Assembly (NCBI RefSeq): GCF_020026925.1
Contig: NZ_JAIQDW010000003.1
Location: 62,001 to 126,000 of the forward strand
From: Flavobacterium hibisci
GTDB taxonomy: Bacteria > Bacteroidota > Bacteroidia > Flavobacteriales > Flavobacteriaceae
Direction: 5' to 3'
DNA: 64,000 nucleotides
How positions within the stretch are numbered: the first letter of the stretch is position 1; every line of letters starts with the position of its first letter. The notes under the pieces are model-generated. The model worked only from the letters and a program-made list of their open reading frames with translations, did no database searches and was not told where the DNA came from. Position numbers and translations under genes: made by a program. Shown here in pieces: positions 34,937-43,534 of this stretch.

Positions 34937-35716
34937 ATGATTGCAATTATTGAAAATAAATATCAAATTAACCTTTCAAAACCCATTGATATCTCTATTC
35001 CATTAACCAATACTGATGAAAACCCAATTGCCTGGTATATCGAAAAGCCAGTTATAGAACCGGTAGTTTTTGGCGACTGGATCGGCAAAGTTTCGGAAGG
35101 AAAATCATCGACTAATTTCAATAATATTTTCTTCAATCCGCATGGGCATGGTACGCATACGGAATGTTTAGGGCATATTACAAATGATTTTTACAGTATC
35201 AACCAATCTTTAAAAAAGTTTTTCTTTTTTGCCAGACTGATTACCATCGAACCTGAAAAAATGGAGGAAGATTTTGTGATTACAAAAAAGCAGGTTTATG
35301 AAGCTCTGAATGTCTCAGATTTTCCAGAAACCGAAGCAATAATCATCAGAACGCTTCCTAATCAAAAAGATAAAAAATCAAGAAAGTATTCGAATACAAA
35401 TCCACCCTATTTGTCTGAAGAAGCAGCAGTTTTTATCCGCGAAAGCGAAATTCAGCATCTTTTAATTGACTTGCCAAGCGTTGATCGTGAGCATGATGAA
35501 GGCAAATTATTGGCACACAAAGCTTTTTGGAATGTTAAGGACACACATAATTTAAACATCGATGCACGTTTTGAAGCGACAATTACTGAAATGATTTTTG
35601 TGCCAAACGAAATTCACGACGGAAATTATCTGCTAAATCTGCAAATTGCTTCTTTTGAAAACGATGCCAGTCCGAGTAAACCTGTTTTATATCCTGTTGA
35701 AAATTTACAATTGTAA
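34937..35716 (+). CDS. Cyclase-family (kynurenine formamidase-like) metal hydrolase
   Basis: 259 residues of the cyclase/arylformamidase family. The metal-binding signature is HGHGTHTECLGH near residue 73. The start at ATG 34937 is preferred over GTG 34928. Members hydrolyse N-formylkynurenine or related cyclic amides; no tryptophan-degradation gene is next to it, so the substrate is open. Probably cytoplasmic. Confidence 0.85.
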   Translation: MIAIIENKYQINLSKPIDISIPLTNTDENPIAWYIEKPVIEPVVFGDWIGKVSEGKSSTNFNNIFFNPHGHGTHTECLGHITNDFYSINQSLKKFFFFARLITIEPEKMEEDFVITKKQVYEALNVSDFPETEAIIIRTLPNQKDKKSRKYSNTNPPYLSEEAAVFIRESEIQHLLIDLPSVDREHDEGKLLAHKAFWNVKDTHNLNIDARFEATITEMIFVPNEIHDGNYLLNLQIASFENDASPSKPVLYPVENLQL

Positions 35717-35794
35717 ATCACTTTGTTTAGGTTAAATAAAAGAGAGAAAAAAAGAAAATGGTTATATTCGAAACAGCTTTAATATTCCAAACTT

Positions 35795-36199
35795 ATGAAT
35801 CAGATTACCGTTTCTACTGATAAAAGCAAACTTGATATTTTGTTCATTCAAAATTTCCTGAAGGACATTTATTGGGCTGCCGGACGGACTATTGAAGAAG
35901 TACAGACTACAATTGATGCGTCGGTTTGTTTTGGAATTTATTTGAATGATAAACAAGTTGGTTTTGCAAGAGTAATTACTGATTATGTTGTTTTTGGCTA
36001 TGTAATGGATGTTTTTATTGCGGAACAACATCGTGGAAAAGGATACTCTTCCATTTTAATTCAGCATATGATGAATGAACCATTGCTGAGAGATATTAAA
36101 ATCTGGCGCCTGGCAACAACAGACGCACATTTTTTATATGAAAAATTTGGATTTACTAAACTGAGTCATCCTGAAAAAATGATGGAAAAAATACTATGA
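35795..36199 (+). CDS. GNAT-family N-acetyltransferase
   Basis: 134 residues with the acetyl-CoA-binding motif A as VFIAEQHRGKGYSSILIQHM and motif B ending in LYEKFGFTKLS. The YWAAGRTIEEVQ segment near the N-terminus is typical of a common Bacteroidota subfamily. Substrate unknown. The stop overlaps the start of the next gene by 4 bases, so these small genes form an operon. Confidence 0.88.
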   Translation: MNQITVSTDKSKLDILFIQNFLKDIYWAAGRTIEEVQTTIDASVCFGIYLNDKQVGFARVITDYVVFGYVMDVFIAEQHRGKGYSSILIQHMMNEPLLRDIKIWRLATTDAHFLYEKFGFTKLSHPEKMMEKIL

Positions 36200-36549
36200 T
36201 GAATACAATTGTTAAACTCGAAGAAACTGCTTTATTTATTTTCGGAATCTATTTATTCAGTCTTTTAAGTTTTGAATGGTGGTGGTTTTTGGTTTTGATT
36301 TTAGCCCCCGATTTATCGATGCTGGGATATTTATTTGGAAATAAAACCGGCGCGTTTTTTTATAATGTGTTTCATCATAAAGGAATTGCTATTTTATTTT
36401 ATATTTTCGGATCGTATTTTAAAATTGAAGTTCTGCAATTAGCAGGAGTTATTTTGATGTCGCATTCTGCAATGGATCGTATTTTTGGTTATGGCCTTAA
36501 ATATGAAAAAGGTTTTAAATACACTCATTTGGGTGAAATTGGTAAATAA
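36196..36549 (+). CDS. DUF4260-family membrane protein
   Basis: 117 residues with three to four hydrophobic segments. Recognised by LAPDLSMLGYLFGNKTGAFF, YNVFHHKG and HSAMDRIFGYGLKY. An ATG three bases later (36199) is equally possible as the start. Function unknown. It is co-transcribed with the GNAT and MmcQ/YjbR genes. Confidence 0.8.
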   Translation: MMNTIVKLEETALFIFGIYLFSLLSFEWWWFLVLILAPDLSMLGYLFGNKTGAFFYNVFHHKGIAILFYIFGSYFKIEVLQLAGVILMSHSAMDRIFGYGLKYEKGFKYTHLGEIGK

Positions 36550-36555
36550 ACAATT

Positions 36556-36924
36556 ATGAATTTAGAAACATTTTACGAATATTGCCTTTCGAAAAAAGGT
36601 GTCAGCGAACATTTTCCTTTTGATGAAGATACTTTAGTATTCAAAGTAGGCGGAAAAATGTTTGCTTTGTCATCTTTATCACAATGGGAAAAGAATGAAG
36701 CTTCAGTCAATTTAAAATGTGATCCGGAGCGTGCTCAGGAATTAAGGGTAGAATATGATGAAATAAAACCGGGATTTCATATGAGTAAAGTACATTGGAA
36801 TACAGTTTCGTTAAACGGAAATTTACCGGCTGCTTTTGTCAAAGAACTCATAGATCATTCATATGAATTGGTTTTCAAAAGTTTGACAAAGAAAATTCAG
36901 AATGAAATTATTGACCCGAGGTAA
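36556..36924 (+). CDS. MmcQ/YjbR-family protein
   Basis: 122 residues of the MmcQ/YjbR (CyaY-like fold) family. Conserved signatures are FPFDEDTLVFKVGGKMFALSS, VNLKCDPERAQEL and HMSKVHWNTVSL. The family has been called DNA-binding, but the biological role is uncertain. Last gene of the three-gene run starting with the GNAT protein. Confidence 0.88.
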   Translation: MNLETFYEYCLSKKGVSEHFPFDEDTLVFKVGGKMFALSSLSQWEKNEASVNLKCDPERAQELRVEYDEIKPGFHMSKVHWNTVSLNGNLPAAFVKELIDHSYELVFKSLTKKIQNEIIDPR

Positions 36925-37030
36925 AATTTTTACCGAACAGGCGGAGCAATTAGAAAATTAGGCATTACATTTGTAAGGAATGTCAAAAACATAACACTCA
37001 ATTAATTTGCAACTTAGTAGTTTATAGAAT

Positions 37031-37729
37031 ATGAAAGAACAATTTAAAAAATTTCTGAACGAAGAGCAAGATCCTAAAGCGATTGAAAAAATTACTTCAA
37101 AACTCAATGATTTATTGATGAAAGGAGAAGAAGTAGGATATATTGCAGTTCAAAAAAAACCTGCAATTACTGTTTTTCCGGATAGTATTGTATTAACGAA
37201 TAAAAGAATTATTATTTGTAAACCTAAAAATCTGGGTCTTTCAATGGATTTTACAGATTATACCTGGGATGATGTTGCAGGAGCATTTGTAAAAGAAAAT
37301 ATTCTGGGTTCAGAATTCTCATTTAATACCAATACTGACTTGTCGATTTCGATTGATTATATTCCGAAAATCCAGGCCAGAAAAATATATACATACGCAA
37401 AAGAACAGTTGGATTTACTTAAAAATCCAGTGACTATATCAGCTCCGGTTTCAGAAACTATTCAGGCAGAAGAGCCAGAGGATACTGTTGAAGAAATTGA
37501 AACAGAAGAAGTAACTAATTTTGCAGAAATTTTACCGGCAGCTCCGTCTTACACAGAGACTTTCGAACCAATTCAACAAACTCAGTCAACAGGTGAGCGT
37601 AAATTAAGTGAATTATCTAAAGAAGAGCTTTTTGATAAATTACAGAATTATAAAAAACTGCTGGATAATGGCTTAATTCTCCAGGGTGAATATGACAATT
37701 ACAAAAAAGAAATTTTAAGTTATATGTAA
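37031..37729 (+). CDS. PH-like domain protein with C-terminal SHOCT domain
   Basis: 232 residues. A bacterial PH-like (YokE-type) domain occupies about residues 25-130 (FPDSIVLTNKRIIICKP...FTDYTWDDV). A Glu/Thr/Pro-rich linker follows, then a short SHOCT motif at the C-terminus (LSELSKEELFDKLQNYKKL, then LDNGLILQGEYDNYKKEIL). SHOCT segments are thought to mediate oligomerisation. No signal peptide. Function unknown. Confidence 0.82.
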   Translation: MKEQFKKFLNEEQDPKAIEKITSKLNDLLMKGEEVGYIAVQKKPAITVFPDSIVLTNKRIIICKPKNLGLSMDFTDYTWDDVAGAFVKENILGSEFSFNTNTDLSISIDYIPKIQARKIYTYAKEQLDLLKNPVTISAPVSETIQAEEPEDTVEEIETEEVTNFAEILPAAPSYTETFEPIQQTQSTGERKLSELSKEELFDKLQNYKKLLDNGLILQGEYDNYKKEILSYM

Positions 37730-37734
37730 TAAAA

Positions 37735-37763
37735 AATCCGAAGTTCAAGCTTCGGATTTTTTT
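37735..37763. terminator. Bidirectional terminator between the PH/SHOCT gene and rodA
   Basis: AATCCGAAG (37735-37743) and CTTCGGATT (37750-37758) with A on one side and seven T on the other. Convergent genes flank it. Confidence 0.85.
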
Positions 37764-37784
37764 ATTTAATTTTTTTTAGATTAC

Positions 37785-39020
37785 CTACCATTCATTAACT
37801 TTATTAGCATCCATTTTTAAGAATATAAAAAGTAAAATGGTGAATCCCCATAAACCAGATCCCCCGTATGAAAAGAAAGGCAGAGGTACCCCAATTGTTG
37901 GGAAAATACCAACTACCATGGCAATGTTCACAAAAAAGTGAATGAATAAAATTCCGGCAACACAATATCCGTATACTCTGCTAAATTTTGTTTTTTGTCT
38001 TTCAGCTAAATAAATAATTCTTAAAAGTAATCCGGCAAATAATGCAATAACTATAAAGGAACCAACAAATCCCCATTCTTCGCCTACGGTTGTAAATATG
38101 TAATCAGTGTGCTGTTCTGGTACAAAACCACCTTTTGTCTGTGTCCCCTCTAAAAAACCTTTTCCTGTCCAGCCTCCTGATCCTATAGCAATCTCAGATT
38201 GGTTAGTATTGTATCCGATACCTTTCATATCGACCGTTTTTCCTAGTAATATATTGAAACGGTCTCTGTGATGTTGTTTAAAAACATGATCAAAAACATA
38301 ATCAACTGAAAAAACAAATGCTGAAATAATGGCCAGGAGTATACTGCTTAAAATAATATTACGGTCAACAGCTCTTCCTTTAAAATGTATAATAGCCAAT
38401 ACTGCGAACGCTATTAAAATAACAACATAAGGCTCTAAAATGAGTGTTAGTACAAATAAAAGTATGGTTATGAAACCGGTCCATACATACCAGGCAGGAA
38501 GTCCTTCCCGATATAAAACAATAATGAAAATACTATAAATTAAAGCACTCCCGGGATCCGGTTGCGGCAAGATCAAAATTACAGGCAGGAATATTATGGC
38601 AAGTGCCTGAATTTGACGATTGGTTTCCTTAAGATTAATTTGTGTGTCGCTCAGATATTTGGCTAAGGCCAATGAAGTAGCCGCTTTTGCAAATTCTGAT
38701 GGCTGAAGTGTAAAGCTTCCGATAGCATACCAGCATCTTTGTCCTGCAATTGTTTTTCCAAAAAGAAACAATCCGGCTAATGATAATAATGCAACTCCAA
38801 AGATGATACTGGCATATTTTTCATAGAATTTACCATCAACGAATAAAACAACGAAAATTAGAGGAATGGTACATCCAATAAATATTAACTGCTTTTCATA
38901 AGTTCCTTCTGTAGAAGATAAGGAAGACGAATATATGTTTAACCACCCCAGAATCACCAGAATACTGTAAATGATAACGCTTATCCAATCAATATTTTTT
39001 TTTACACTTTGATTTTTCAT
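37785..39020 (-). CDS. rodA: Rod-shape-determining peptidoglycan polymerase RodA
   Basis: A SEDS-family glycosyltransferase that polymerises lipid II with PBP2. 411 residues and about ten helices. Motifs: GQRCWYAIGSFTLQPSEFAK, LPQPDPGSALIY, VGEEWGFVGS and the C-terminal GIFPTIGVPLPFFSYGGSGL. Last gene of the mreB-mreC-mreD-mrdA-rodA block, 17 bp after mrdA. Confidence 0.96.
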   Translation of the reverse strand: MKNQSVKKNIDWISVIIYSILVILGWLNIYSSSLSSTEGTYEKQLIFIGCTIPLIFVVLFVDGKFYEKYASIIFGVALLSLAGLFLFGKTIAGQRCWYAIGSFTLQPSEFAKAATSLALAKYLSDTQINLKETNRQIQALAIIFLPVILILPQPDPGSALIYSIFIIVLYREGLPAWYVWTGFITILLFVLTLILEPYVVILIAFAVLAIIHFKGRAVDRNIILSSILLAIISAFVFSVDYVFDHVFKQHHRDRFNILLGKTVDMKGIGYNTNQSEIAIGSGGWTGKGFLEGTQTKGGFVPEQHTDYIFTTVGEEWGFVGSFIVIALFAGLLLRIIYLAERQKTKFSRVYGYCVAGILFIHFFVNIAMVVGIFPTIGVPLPFFSYGGSGLWGFTILLFIFLKMDANKVNEW

Positions 39021-39037
39021 TTTAAATGAATCCCTTA

Positions 39038-41017
39038 TTAATTTCGTTTGATGGAATCAGCTTTGGTTTTTGGAATTATTCTTTTGCTTTTTGCAATGGA
39101 GTCTCTTCGTTTAATTTCTAACTTAGCAACATTTGCAATAGAATCCTTTATTCGTATTTCTTTTTTAACACTTTCTGAAAGTCCGCCTAATTTTGCATAT
39201 TCGCTTTGAAGACTCTTGTTTAAAACCCTGACTTCTAAATCCGTTCTGGAAATTTTCTTTTTTAAATATTTTTCTATCATTAAACTCGCAATGGGTCCGG
39301 CAATCGAAGCTCCAAAACCACCATTTTCAATCATAATGGCAATCGCAATTTTTGGATTGTCTTTTGGTGCAAATGCAACAAATATAGAGTGATCTTCAAG
39401 CTGAACTCTTTTACCGTCAATCTTCGCAAAATTTTCAGCCGTACCTGTTTTTCCACAGATGTCAATACCTTCAACTTTTAATCTGCTTGCTGTTCCCATA
39501 TTATAAACATCAAATAAGCCGCTTATGATTGGAGGGAAATATTTTTTATCAATAGATGTTGTGTGTTTTGTTGTAAATTTAGAATCGATGCTTTTGCCTT
39601 CAATCTTTTTTATGATGTGAGGGGTGTAATAATAGCCCTGATTCGCAATTGTAGCCATCATATTTGCCAGCTGAATTGGTGTCATTACAACTTCTCCCTG
39701 CCCGATAGCATTTGAAACAATGGCAGTACTTTTCCAGCCGCCATTAGGATACATTTTTTTATAAGTTTTAGAAGTTGGAATTTTTCCTCTCTTACCAGTT
39801 GGTAAATCGTAACCCATAAATTCACCTAACCCAAAAGTTTTAAGGTGATTGCTCCATACATCTACTGCAGCAGCAGGTTTTGTGTATTTATTAATTGTTC
39901 GCATGTAAGAAGTTGCGAAATAACTGTTACAGGATTGGTAAATAGCTCTGTGTAATTGCAATTGGCCTCCACTGCAGTGACATCTCATAAATCGTCCTCT
40001 TGCATAACTGAAACCATGATGGCAGGTAACAGAAAAATTTTCATCAATTACACCTTCTTGTAAAGCTACCAGACCTGTTAATATTTTAAAAGGAGAACCT
40101 GGTGGGTATTCCGCCAAAAGTCCTCTGTCATATAGCGGTTTAGCTATTGAATCACGATATAAAAGTGTGTAATTCTTAGAACGCTGCCTTCCAACTAAGA
40201 TTCCCGGATCGTATGACGGAGCGGTTACGAGTGCTAAAATTTCACCCGAGCTAGGCTCAAGAGCAACGATACCGCCTCTTTTATTGATCATCAATTCTTC
40301 ACCATATTTTTGAAGTGCAGCATCAATAGTTAAATTAATATCTTCTCCCTGAACAGCTATAGTATCGTATTTTCCATTTTTATAAGAACCAATTTCTCTG
40401 TTGTATTTGTCTTTTTGGATATATTTTACACCTTTTATACCTCTCAGGATTTCTTCATAGCTTTCTTCGACACCTTGCTTACCAATTAAATCACCACTAT
40501 TGTAATAAGGATTTTTTGCAATCTGTTTTTCGGTTACCTGTGTGATAAAACCAAAAATATTAGCTCCACAATCAACTTCATAGTCACGAAGAGAACGTTT
40601 TTGAAAATAGAAACCTTCATATTTTCTAATTTTCTCCTGAAAAGCTGCAAATTCTGTCTTGTTAAGCTGTGATAAAAAAACAGAAGGTAATCTTGGGCTG
40701 TACACCTTTGCTTTGGCTATTCTTTTCTCGTATTCTTCCTTAGTAATATTTAATAGTTGGCAGAATTCAGCGATATTGAGATTATCTTTAATTTCTCTTG
40801 GAATGACCATGATATCATAAGATGACTGGTTTGCAACAAGCAGTTTTCCGTATCTGTCATAAATATACCCGCGTTCAGGGTAATCATATTTTATTTTGAT
40901 GGCATTATTTTCTGATTTCAGTTTGAAAGAATCATCAATAACCTGCAAATAAAATATCCTGATCACTAGCAAAGATGCTGCAATAATAATTAAAGTGGGC
41001 AGCAGGACTTTTCTCAT
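39038..41017 (-). CDS. mrdA: Penicillin-binding protein 2 (elongation transpeptidase)
   Basis: A class B PBP anchored by an N-terminal helix (about residues 5-24). Transpeptidase motifs are SPFK (S-x-x-K in PPGSPFKILTG), SCN (QSCNSYF) and KTG (CGKTGTAEN). A PBP dimerisation domain precedes them. 659 residues. The C-terminal 50 residues are lysine/arginine-rich. Overlaps mreD by 4 bases and partners RodA. Confidence 0.96.
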   Translation of the reverse strand: MRKVLLPTLIIIAASLLVIRIFYLQVIDDSFKLKSENNAIKIKYDYPERGYIYDRYGKLLVANQSSYDIMVIPREIKDNLNIAEFCQLLNITKEEYEKRIAKAKVYSPRLPSVFLSQLNKTEFAAFQEKIRKYEGFYFQKRSLRDYEVDCGANIFGFITQVTEKQIAKNPYYNSGDLIGKQGVEESYEEILRGIKGVKYIQKDKYNREIGSYKNGKYDTIAVQGEDINLTIDAALQKYGEELMINKRGGIVALEPSSGEILALVTAPSYDPGILVGRQRSKNYTLLYRDSIAKPLYDRGLLAEYPPGSPFKILTGLVALQEGVIDENFSVTCHHGFSYARGRFMRCHCSGGQLQLHRAIYQSCNSYFATSYMRTINKYTKPAAAVDVWSNHLKTFGLGEFMGYDLPTGKRGKIPTSKTYKKMYPNGGWKSTAIVSNAIGQGEVVMTPIQLANMMATIANQGYYYTPHIIKKIEGKSIDSKFTTKHTTSIDKKYFPPIISGLFDVYNMGTASRLKVEGIDICGKTGTAENFAKIDGKRVQLEDHSIFVAFAPKDNPKIAIAIMIENGGFGASIAGPIASLMIEKYLKKKISRTDLEVRVLNKSLQSEYAKLGGLSESVKKEIRIKDSIANVAKLEIKRRDSIAKSKRIIPKTKADSIKRN

Positions 41018-41520
41018 CGTTTATTTGGCTTAATAAGATAAATGATTATGATAGAAATGAGTATTGTAAAAATAGAACTAAATAAAGTGCGGAGCAAAAT
41101 ATCCCAAATGAATTTAAATTGAAAAGCTTCCAGGATAAATAAAACGATATGATGTAAGAAAACAGAAACTAAAATAAATGAGAAACGCTCAGGCGTTAAG
41201 GACTCGTTTAGTTTGATAGTTTGATATTCATAACTCAATCCGAAAGAGAATTTAAAAATATAGGGCCTGTAATAAGCTAAAATAACACAGGCTGCTGCAT
41301 GAATACCTCCTGAATTACAAAACATATCCATTGTAATACCCAATAAAAAGCTCGAAATTATTAAACCGGATCGATTGCTGTTTACAGGATACAAAATAAT
41401 ATATAAAATATACGGGTAAGGACTTATGTACCCTAAGAAATTCATGTTGTTAAAAATAACAATCTGAATTGCAAGTAACATAATAAATCGAAAAATATTG
41501 ACTAACAGTGCGCTATTCAT
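41014..41520 (-). CDS. mreD: Rod-shape-determining protein MreD
   Basis: 168 residues with five or six hydrophobic helices, as expected for MreD. It overlaps mreC by 8 bases and mrdA by 4, so the block is translationally coupled. Sequence conservation of MreD is low; identity rests mainly on position and topology. Confidence 0.92.
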   Translation of the reverse strand: MNSALLVNIFRFIMLLAIQIVIFNNMNFLGYISPYPYILYIILYPVNSNRSGLIISSFLLGITMDMFCNSGGIHAAACVILAYYRPYIFKFSFGLSYEYQTIKLNESLTPERFSFILVSVFLHHIVLFILEAFQFKFIWDILLRTLFSSIFTILISIIIIYLIKPNKR

Positions 41521-42343
41521 CTTTTTCCTTGTTTTTATTTTCTAAATTAATAAGTTCTTCCCTTCCCTTACTTTTAATAATATAAACATGTCCTAAATTA
41601 GTCATGTCGTTAAATAATTTGACATCAATGGTATAGAATGTTGTTTTTGTGTCTATATAATATTTATCAATTACACCAATATTAATGTTTTCAGGAAAAA
41701 TTACAGATTGTCCACCTGTAACAATAGTATCTCCTTTTCTAACAGAAGCCAGTCTCGGAACATCGGTTAATTGAACAGTCCCAGTACTTTTTCCGTCCCA
41801 GGTCAAAGAACCAAAATGATTTGATTTTTTTAATTTTGCATTAATCTGAGATTTCATATTCAATATACTAATCACAGTAGAATAGTTAGGGGATGTATTG
41901 TCTACAATACCAATAATTCCTAAACTATTAATTACTCCCATATCTTGTTTAACGCCTTCGTTTGATCCAGAATTTAAAGTAAGATAATTTTCGTGTGTGC
42001 TATACGAGTTATGAATTACTTTTGAGACAATAATATCAGCTGGCTTAACACCTTTAATACTGTCGATCATCGGCGCTTTTGTTGTGTCTTCTATGTTGAA
42101 TAAAAGACTTTTTAATCTTGCGTTTTCAAGTACCAGTTCGTCATTTTCAGCTCTTAAATTCAAATACTCATTTACGCTGTTTATTTTTTCATAAACGCCT
42201 CCACTAATAAAGTTAGCAGAGCTGATAGTCCTGCTTCTGTGAAATGAGTGAGATTGGATTGTGAGTGCCAACGAAATACCTAAAAGCAGCAAAAACAGCA
42301 AACGATTACTGTTTTTTATAATGAAATTAAAAATTTGCTGCAT
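41513..42343 (-). CDS. mreC: Rod-shape-determining protein MreC
   Basis: 276 residues: an N-terminal membrane anchor (about 10-30), a coiled coil (about 55-90, NLRAENDELVLENARLKSLL) and a beta-rich periplasmic domain (NSLGIIGIVD, RKGDTIVTGGQSVIFP). Links MreB to the cell-wall synthases. It begins 105 bp after mreB; that spacer can form an AT-rich hairpin. Confidence 0.95.
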   Translation of the reverse strand: MQQIFNFIIKNSNRLLFLLLLGISLALTIQSHSFHRSRTISSANFISGGVYEKINSVNEYLNLRAENDELVLENARLKSLLFNIEDTTKAPMIDSIKGVKPADIIVSKVIHNSYSTHENYLTLNSGSNEGVKQDMGVINSLGIIGIVDNTSPNYSTVISILNMKSQINAKLKKSNHFGSLTWDGKSTGTVQLTDVPRLASVRKGDTIVTGGQSVIFPENINIGVIDKYYIDTKTTFYTIDVKLFNDMTNLGHVYIIKSKGREELINLENKNKEKDE

Positions 42344-42387
42344 TTCTTGTTTGGTTATTTTGTTTCAGGATATGCTTTGAGTTCAAA

Positions 42388-42429
42388 TTTTTTTAGAGCC
42401 AAATGATTTATAATTTAACTCTAAAAAAA
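42388..42429. other. AT-rich inverted repeat between mreB and mreC
   Basis: TTTTTTTAGAG (42388-42398) and CTCTAAAAAAA (42419-42429) are perfect 11-bp arms around a 20-nt loop. In the minus-strand transcript the stem is not followed by a U-tract, so it is not a classical terminator. It may act on mRNA processing or stability. Confidence 0.5.
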
Positions 42430-42448
42430 TATTGATTCTTATCTTGTC

Positions 42449-43477
42449 TTATTTGATTAAGATACTTTTAAATTTTGCAATGTTTTTAAGTGCCATTCCC
42501 GTTCCACGTACAACTGCTCTTAACGGATCTTCGGCAATGTAAACCGGTAAATCTGTTTTTTGAGAAATACGCTTGTCAAGACCTCTTAACATAGATCCTC
42601 CACCAGCTAAATAAATACCTGTGTTGTAGATATCTGCTGCTAATTCTGGAGGAGTTTGAGATAATGTTTCCATTACCGCATCCTCAATACGCTGAATGGA
42701 TTTGTCTAATGCTTTAGCGATCTCACGATAAGAAACATCAACTTGTTTTGGCTTACCTGTAAGCAAATCTCTACCTTGAACTGACATATCTTCTGGCGGT
42801 CCGTCAAGATCTTCGATAGCCGCTCCGATTTGAATTTTAATTTTTTCAGCAGTACTTTCTCCTACGAAAAGGTTGTGCTGTGTACGCATGTAATAAACGA
42901 TGTCATTTGTGAAAACGTCACCCGCAATTTTTACAGATTTGTCACAAACAATTCCACCTAAGGCGATTACAGCGATTTCAGTTGTACCACCTCCAATATC
43001 AACAATCATATTTCCTTTTGGTTGCATGATGTCGATTCCAATACCGATTGCTGCTGCCATTGGTTCGTGAATCAAGTAAACTTCTTTTCCGTTTACACGC
43101 TCACAAGATTCTTTTACAGCACGCATCTCAACCTCTGTAATTCCAGACGGAATACAAACTACCATCCTTAAAGCAGGAGTAAACATTCTCTTCTTTAATG
43201 CAGGTATGCTTTTAATGAACATATTGATCATTTTTTCTGAAGCATCAAAATCGGCAATTACACCATCCTTCAAAGGCCTTATGGTCTTGATGTTTTCATG
43301 TGTTTTACCTTGCATCATGTTGGCCTCTTTACCAACAGCAATGATTTTGCCAGAAATCCTATCGCGTGCTACGATAGAAGGGCTATCAATAACAACTTTA
43401 TCATTATGAATGATTAAAGTGTTTGCGGTTCCAAGGTCTATCGCAATATCCTCGGTCATGAAATCAAAAAATCCCAT
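42449..43477 (-). CDS. mreB: Actin-like cell-shape protein MreB
   Basis: 342 residues of bacterial actin. Phosphate-binding motifs: IDLGTANTLI (N-terminus) and DIGGGTTEIAVIALGG (middle). The adenosine motif AGGGSMLRGLD lies near the C-terminus. It organises the elongation complex under the membrane. It follows purH by 57 bp and has its own promoter element in that gap. Confidence 0.97.
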   Translation of the reverse strand: MGFFDFMTEDIAIDLGTANTLIIHNDKVVIDSPSIVARDRISGKIIAVGKEANMMQGKTHENIKTIRPLKDGVIADFDASEKMINMFIKSIPALKKRMFTPALRMVVCIPSGITEVEMRAVKESCERVNGKEVYLIHEPMAAAIGIGIDIMQPKGNMIVDIGGGTTEIAVIALGGIVCDKSVKIAGDVFTNDIVYYMRTQHNLFVGESTAEKIKIQIGAAIEDLDGPPEDMSVQGRDLLTGKPKQVDVSYREIAKALDKSIQRIEDAVMETLSQTPPELAADIYNTGIYLAGGGSMLRGLDKRISQKTDLPVYIAEDPLRAVVRGTGMALKNIAKFKSILIK

Positions 43478-43520
43478 AAGTTTTTTAGGGGTTTAAAATG
43501 TTATAAAATAATTTATCGAA

Positions 43521-43528
43521 CAAAGTTA
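43521..43528 (-). promoter_or_regulatory. Candidate -7 promoter element of mreB
   Basis: TAACTTTG on the minus strand matches TAnnTTTG exactly, 44 bp before the mreB start. Confidence 0.5.
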
Positions 43529-43534
43529 AACAAA

